Shown here one piece after another: positions 58,813-64,000 of a DNA stretch of 64,000 nucleotides. The notes under the pieces were generated by a model that made no database searches, was not told the DNA's origin, and saw nothing but the letters and a program-made list of their open reading frames with translations. Source of the stretch: Paragonimus westermani (lineage: Eukaryota; Platyhelminthes; Trematoda; Plagiorchiida; Troglotrematidae); NCBI GenBank assembly GCA_008508345.1, contig QNGE01001260.1, positions 62,001 through 126,000 on the forward strand, written 5' to 3'. The position numbers were made by a program, and so were the translations under genes. Positions within the stretch are counted from its first letter, which is position 1; every line of letters begins with the position of its first letter.

Positions 58813-61038
58813 AATATCTCGCGGCACTCAGCGATTCACACGGACTACTAAATAAACGGCTCAACTGCAACTACAAATAAATAACGGCTTCTTGTGGTGT
58901 CACAAAGCAGTCCACTGAGATTATACACTGAAGTAACATAAGAGACGCACAGGTGGCGCCGTAATTCGCATTAGAATGGAGTCATTCGCGTACTCTTTTT
59001 TAAGTGATGCGTTGTAAGAGCGAATAAAAGTGATCGATTTAGTAAGCAGTAAAAAATAGAACAATTTGTGAAGTCTGACAGGACAAGAATCAACCACAAT
59101 TTGGACTTCGTATAAGATTTGTATTGTAAACATATAAACTTACACAAAACCAAAGCACTGAGGTTCACGATTCAAATGAGTTAGGTTGACACTGCTAACC
59201 ATCAATAAAAGTCTGCTGAACAAGGATCAGCTTCGATCTGTTACTGCTAATCGGAAGCAACTTAAAACCTGAGAACAGCAACCACCTACAAATGTTTTCT
59301 CATATTTACAGGGTTCATGTAATTATGAAACCCAATCGTTGAAGGTGCTCCTTCGGAGCCAGCACACAGCACCCTTCCAGTCTGTCAAGTGGGGTACCGG
59401 TTGCTGAAAACGTTTACAGGTAGAAGAAATATTTTTGCAATCACTCTGGATGAAACACGATTTGATAAGCCATATAATATAGCAAGTATACGTTACGTAA
59501 GCACGCGCATAACTTTCTTAAAAGTTATAACAGGTGTTCAGCTGAGGTAGCATCATAAGAAAGTTGCCGAGTAATTCAGTATAAGATCTCACGATTGTTC
59601 GGAAATACTGATTGAGACAAATTCTGAATAACTTTATTCTCCAACCCACCTATTGGTGGCATACCCCCAGGAGTTTACCTACTAGATGTAGTGAGCAAAA
59701 TTACCTCATGAAGACCAGAATCTTACAAATATTCCCGACGTCCCTGAATTCAGCACATCAAACTTGCTCACAACGCATCTGTCGCTAAGTAAGAACAAAG
59801 CGTGCCTATGTGTACTACGGATATCCTCGTTGAAACTTGATTTTTCTTGCGGTAATTTAGTCCAAAATCCCCTTAGCTTAGCCAGTGGCCATCGTTCTTG
59901 AATCGCCCACTGAGTTGTTTATCTTGACCATTACCGTTATGGGTTTCCCATCATTCCAGCTAACATCACTTATCAAGTACAATCACACGGAACCAGTGAA
60001 CACTCATTAATCTAGCTTTGTGTAGCAAGTCGCTCGCTTGAAGTGTTGGCCCCCGATACAACGTGTCACAGTGTCCATTTGCAGTCAGGTGACTCATTTG
60101 TAAGCAGAAGTCCGTAGTCGACATGCCTGTTTCTCTGTTCGGCTGTGAACAACAAGGCAACCTAAGTGGGTGTTTGTAAGTTTTAAAATACAGATGGAAT
60201 TCTTTCGTTTTATGGCTTTTGTCTAAACGGAATGGTCCAGATGCTAAACAATATAGTTAATGGATAAAGAACGAGATTTACAGGTTAACAGTAATCGGAG
60301 AGGCCAGTTCACAAAGAGATTTCTTGTAAATAGGTCCCAACATTATACGTGGTAGGGATTTGTGATAATAAATTCAGAAGCAAAGCCGGTGTTTTAGCTG
60401 CAACCTCCTTCTTTCATAGCCGGGTAAGGTCAACGTTAAGGAGAGGATCGTGTCCAGTGAGTCCGTGCAGCGGACCAAAAACGTAGTAATGAGTATAAAA
60501 ACCCTGGCCCAGAGTTACTCTTGACATTTTCTGTGACACGAAACTAAACCAATTTCCACTGTATTGCGACAGCCACCATTCTTGCAGTCATCCCAGAAGA
60601 CAAAAACTGTTCGGCCTATGTTTGCACACTAATAAACCGGAACACAAAATTTAAAAGAAGCCGATTTACCTGTCGAACTTATTACTAAGATATCACTTCC
60701 CATATTATATCCAGGAAACAATTGTAAATATGAAATCAATTACAATGCCTCCTGACTAAAATAGCCGAATTACATGAGCTCATTATTAGATAATAAATTT
60801 GCTGAACTCAACCTAGTACAATTCATAGTGCGCCGCTCCCGGACACTGGTTTGCACCTAGTTTTCTGACCTAAAAATCTTATTTATTCTTACCTCAGTCT
60901 ACTGGACGAAAATCTGAGGGACAGGACACTAGAAACACTGGAGTCTTAGGTTGGATGAAGTTTTCCACCGAGACTCATAGCGAACTCGGCCAGGCCTTGT
61001 TTACTTATTTGTGATGTTCTTTTCTTCTTTGAATCTAG

Positions 61039-61459
61039 ATCGGATTCGCAACTATCTCTCACGCCCCAATCAATGCGACATCTTTCCAAACATTTCGACG
61101 AAGCACTACAGAATCAAATCAACTCGGGGCAAAGGAGTGTCGGACAGCTAAGTCGCATCATTTGCATGCCACCTTTGGCAGATTCTGCAGTCTATTCGTC
61201 AACTTCCAGAAACACTGAATTCCAACATGAATCCGTCAGAACAGAGTTGAACAGCCGAACCGAGTCTTCAAAACCGCAGGAGGAAAATCTTCTTCCACTA
61301 CTACAACATCTTTTCTATTTCTTTCTCGCTGGATTCTGCGTTTTTAAGCTGACTGGCTGGCTCCAGATCAGGCCCACATTTGGCCAATCGGTCGAAGAAC
61401 GGAATTTCCTAATTCGAATTTTGTCTACAGTTTGTGGCTGGATATTTTCGCTTAATTAG
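61039..61459 (+). CDS. last exon of the long plus-strand gene, with a hydrophobic segment
   Basis: A strong acceptor (TTCTTTTCTTCTTTGAATCTAG) opens the frame in phase 2, compatible with donors at 49368 and 48908; AG plus A gives Arg. About 140 codons follow to the TAA at 61457: a Ser/Gln-rich part (SDSQLSLTPQSMRHLSKHFD), GQLSRIICMPPLADSAVYSS, a hydrophilic stretch, then LLQHLFYFFLAGFCVFKLTG, long enough to cross a membrane, and a tail of about 35 residues ending VCGWIFSLN. The protein would thus be anchored near its C-terminus with the bulk in the cytoplasm. That is inference; some FERM proteins do carry such a C-terminal segment. Confidence 0.65.
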
Positions 61460-63512
61460 TCAACTGTATGAATCACTTCCATAGTGAGCTCACAACTAAC
61501 CTCGAATAACTCAGTCTGTCGATATTGAACCGTGACCTACAACTAGTTAACTGATTTCTAGATTTAATCGATTCCGTTCTATTTCTTGTCATCTGTGAAT
61601 ACGGTTCAGAATCAACAGACATTTCTTATGCAGAGCACTGTCAGTTTCCTATGTCCACCCTCTCTATCATTATAAACTTCTGTAGATTATACTTATTTCT
61701 GAATAACATTTGTGTTTCATGAGAGAACGTTTATTCCCACTATTTCGGAAAACATTATCCGCAACCTCCTTTGAGATGCAGATATTTAAACGATCTTTTT
61801 CAGCATTGTCTTATTTCGAAGTATGTGCATTGAATTTCGTTCATTTTTTTGGTGAACCTGAGTGGTTTTTAGTGCCCAATAGTAGACTGTTCTTGCTCAC
61901 CTACTAGATGCCGTGACGAGTGTAAAACAAAGTTGTTCCATACACTATCTTCTTCTTCACAGCTTAGGTTTGCTTACTGGATCTCTATAAGAAAAATGAG
62001 CGAGGCGGGCTCAGCCGAGAAGACTTGAACAGTAATGATTGATGCAAGATTGACTGGAGTCAGAGCGACCCAACCATGCAAATCCGTGTGACAACGAGAA
62101 GAATAAATCAAATTAGAATGTAGTCTCGGTAGATTAATTGAAAACCAGGCAAGATCTCCATACCTCTCGATATCCGCTCTCAAAACAACAGTTCATGTCT
62201 GGCTAGCCCATATTTGTTTAAAACAGACGAAGAGTTGGACTGTGGTACGCAGCCTCAGCTCCTAATACAATGCGTCCGACCTGTAAACTCCTCACATGGT
62301 AGTCAGTTGTATCATAGTTAGCTACTTGATAGTAGCTTACTGACATGAGGCACATTTTTCGCCATTCTGTGTGCCGCCTGTTCAAGTAAGCCATTCGCTG
62401 TTTATGTGCGAGCTCATTTACATCGACTTCAGCGTCACTGAGGAGAACGGCAGAGTAGAACGTTCCGGCCAAACACTTTTGCTAAGTTCGGAGGAGCAAT
62501 GTTTACACGGCGGTGGCTGGATCGTGTTCGCACCACCGTGACTCCAATTTTCGGAGAGCGATAACACCGAATGCTACACAAAAATCGCGCGAAAAATGGC
62601 GCGAGACGGTTGATAAGCCGACAAAATCGTGTCGACCGAAGTGGCCAATTTTTCCGGTTTGGTACCTACGACTCATTGAACTCAATAGACTCTTCATTTG
62701 GTCACCACACAAGCACTAGGAAGGTCGCAGCCAAAAATCACTAAATATATGGCGTTGGATTGCGGTATCTTGTTGTGAATAACCTCACACGACAACGGGA
62801 TTGAACTTGTCCTACCAACCAGTTATGCTTGTTGTTGGGTGTATTTGGCCTGAAGTCGGTACACTGGTGTCCGCCACTTCGAATATATGATGAATTAACA
62901 AAGTGAACTTTAGTAGCACGCAGTGAACCGCACAACGCAGTTAGTTTCTTAGGGTAATGAACCACGAAAACTAGACTAACAAAGAAAAATGTGTTTCACG
63001 TTTAGAACGTAGAAACATTTTTAGTCTTGCCTACGATGTCCAGTATTTTATTTCACCTTCACTTCAAGTCAACAACCATCTTATACTGAACTCTTTAACG
63101 ACCACTTCTCAAAGATTAAAGTCATGCGTTTCCTTAGTTTGTCTTACCTATCTGCACACTTCACAACACCTTCCGCGTGGTCTAATGAAGCTTTTCATAA
63201 TGCGTCTAGAACGGTGTGGGAAACTGAAATATTCGCTACTATTACACAATATTACTATACAATACGACACCTGTCAAGCTTATTCTATTTCAATCAAGTT
63301 TGGGAGGGGTGCAGAACGCAGGCGGACAGGAAAAGTAAACATTATCGAGATGGCAGAGCAAACCGAAGGATATCCACGAGATTGCGGTTAGGTGTCTGGT
63401 TGTGATGAATCACTCACGACTTATGTAACCTTTGTAGATTGGTGGTTACAGCTAGAGTCATCTTGACTACCACTGATATTTAAACCTCCACAACTGTTTA
63501 TTGTATTTATAG
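61460..63512. other. 3' flank, no further gene recognised
   Basis: Presumed 3' untranslated region and intergenic DNA. Open frames on both strands here (for example 62218-62472 minus, 62513-62719 plus) show no domains. Confidence 0.4.
62102..62107 (+). terminator. candidate polyadenylation signal
   Basis: AATAAA about 640 bp after the stop at 61459, the first canonical hexamer I find downstream of it on the plus strand. Not supported by any other element. Confidence 0.25.
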
Positions 63513-63626
63513 GATCCACTAATTTCAGCAATTTTCGCTGATGTGATGATACCTAGAAAGCTGGTTCAGGTCACTCAGTCGGGTTGTACGGTACAGTGTG
63601 TTAAATGCAGAACTTCTTTAGAATCG
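63513..63626 (+). CDS. exon of unknown gene with a short Cys cluster
   Basis: The acceptor GTTTATTGTATTTATAG and a consensus donor GAATCG/GTAAGT enclose 38 codons in phase 0 at both ends: DPLISAIFADVMIPRKLVQV then TQSGCTVQCVKCRTSLES. The CxxxCxxC arrangement could bind metal but is too short to classify. Since the exon at 61039 ends in a stop, this is either the start region of the next gene or an alternative 3' branch. Confidence 0.4.
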
Positions 63627-64000
63627 GTAAGTAGTCAAAACGATCATCTGCCGCTTTGTGTTGCCTTATAACCCGTAGTATTTCATTTTACCACAAACTA
63701 GTGTTCAGGTTGAATATTTAGATGGAAATAACCTGTACCACTCTTATCCATTCCAACCGAAGATACGGTGTTGGGCTGAAACAAGTGACTTCACTGAACC
63801 GACTAAACACAATGTGTACGAAAATGTGGTCGGCAGCTTGCGTATAATTAGTCGGTAACGCTTATCGTGTAATTGTTAGTGTGATTGTTATTACGGCTTC
63901 CTCGCGTTCACGAATGGCACGCGGCTTATGGAAAAAATTCATGCGAGCAAAATCCGAGTACGCTGTTTCTTCACGCGTTGACCAGGCGAACAGCTAGTGG
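63627..64000. other. intron-like end of window
   Basis: Follows the donor at 63626. No feature recognised up to the window edge. Confidence 0.5.

Larger units (their letters stand above)
55557..61038 (+). other. large intron; repeat remains and unassigned sequence
   Basis: Ends with a strong acceptor TTCTTTTCTTCTTTGAATCTAG. Includes a degraded copy of the tRNA-containing repeat (56250-56450) and a hammerhead-like motif (58747-58812). A stop-free stretch at about 58042-58275 on the plus strand (PVTVRLAVREAFEEADVAKL) looks protein-like but has no acceptor, ATG or recognisable family. Elsewhere nothing is seen. Confidence 0.5.

Noticed and set aside
1..64000. CRISPR arrays, operons, rRNA genes or prokaryotic mobile elements
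   Set aside because: No regularly spaced direct repeats, no ribosomal RNA sequence and no packed co-directional open frames; the window has eukaryotic exon-intron structure.

Overview
The window looks like a gene-poor, intron-rich, repeat-rich animal genome, most probably a parasitic flatworm of the digenean (fluke) type. It has no prokaryotic-style gene packing. Coding signal comes as short exons with clean AG/GT borders, separated by introns of up to about 12 kb. The repeats are a Ty3/gypsy element, a Penelope-like element with a GIY-YIG-type end, RTE/CR1-type LINE pieces and tRNA-derived dispersed repeats. The fluke assignment is inferred from this repeat mix and from the low gene density.

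The host gene signal is on the plus strand. Three exons at 13342-13430, 18069-18132 and 19267-19355 join in perfect phase into the C-terminal lobe of a FERM domain (GLSHEGVVTF, then VSYEGKLFIIQVEWE, then HTLGFKCPTT...ALWKWAVD). From 36103 a second series of phase-compatible exons runs to 61459: a small helical-looking module (36103-37664), a Ser-rich exon (37774-37901), a giant disordered exon of about 760 codons (40730-43008 or a stop at 43021), exons at 43572 and 49217, and a last exon at 61039-61459 with one hydrophobic segment near the C-terminus. It is plausible, but not proven, that both series are one long FERM-protein gene; connecting exons between 19356 and 36102 were not secured. Extra exon-like segments (29903, 48785, 55412) suggest alternative forms. 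A further exon at 63513-63626 belongs either to the next gene or to another 3' form.

Mobile DNA, left to right: 1-2650 is the 3' end of a minus-strand Ty3/gypsy element (LTR, integrase, RNase H, broken reverse transcriptase) with several inactivating lesions. 2684-3800 is a minus-strand Penelope-like fossil. 6985-7430, 11690-11945 and 56250-56450 carry four copies of one tRNA-containing repeat. 19740-20290 is a LINE reverse transcriptase fragment. 20691-26388 is a nearly perfect 2,849-bp tandem duplication whose breakpoint lies inside an LTR related to that at position 1. 32351-32599 is a CR1-type endonuclease remnant. 33103-34175 is a compact LTR element with 213-bp LTRs, a gag start fused to the last codons of pol, and everything between deleted. 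51850-52740 is a composite tRNA-headed element.

The most interesting items are the split FERM gene with its unresolved phase conflict, the miniature gag-only LTR element, the 2.85-kb duplication, the 30-bp identity between the Penelope fossil (next to the only N in the window) and the composite element, and three hammerhead-like core motifs near retroelement remains.
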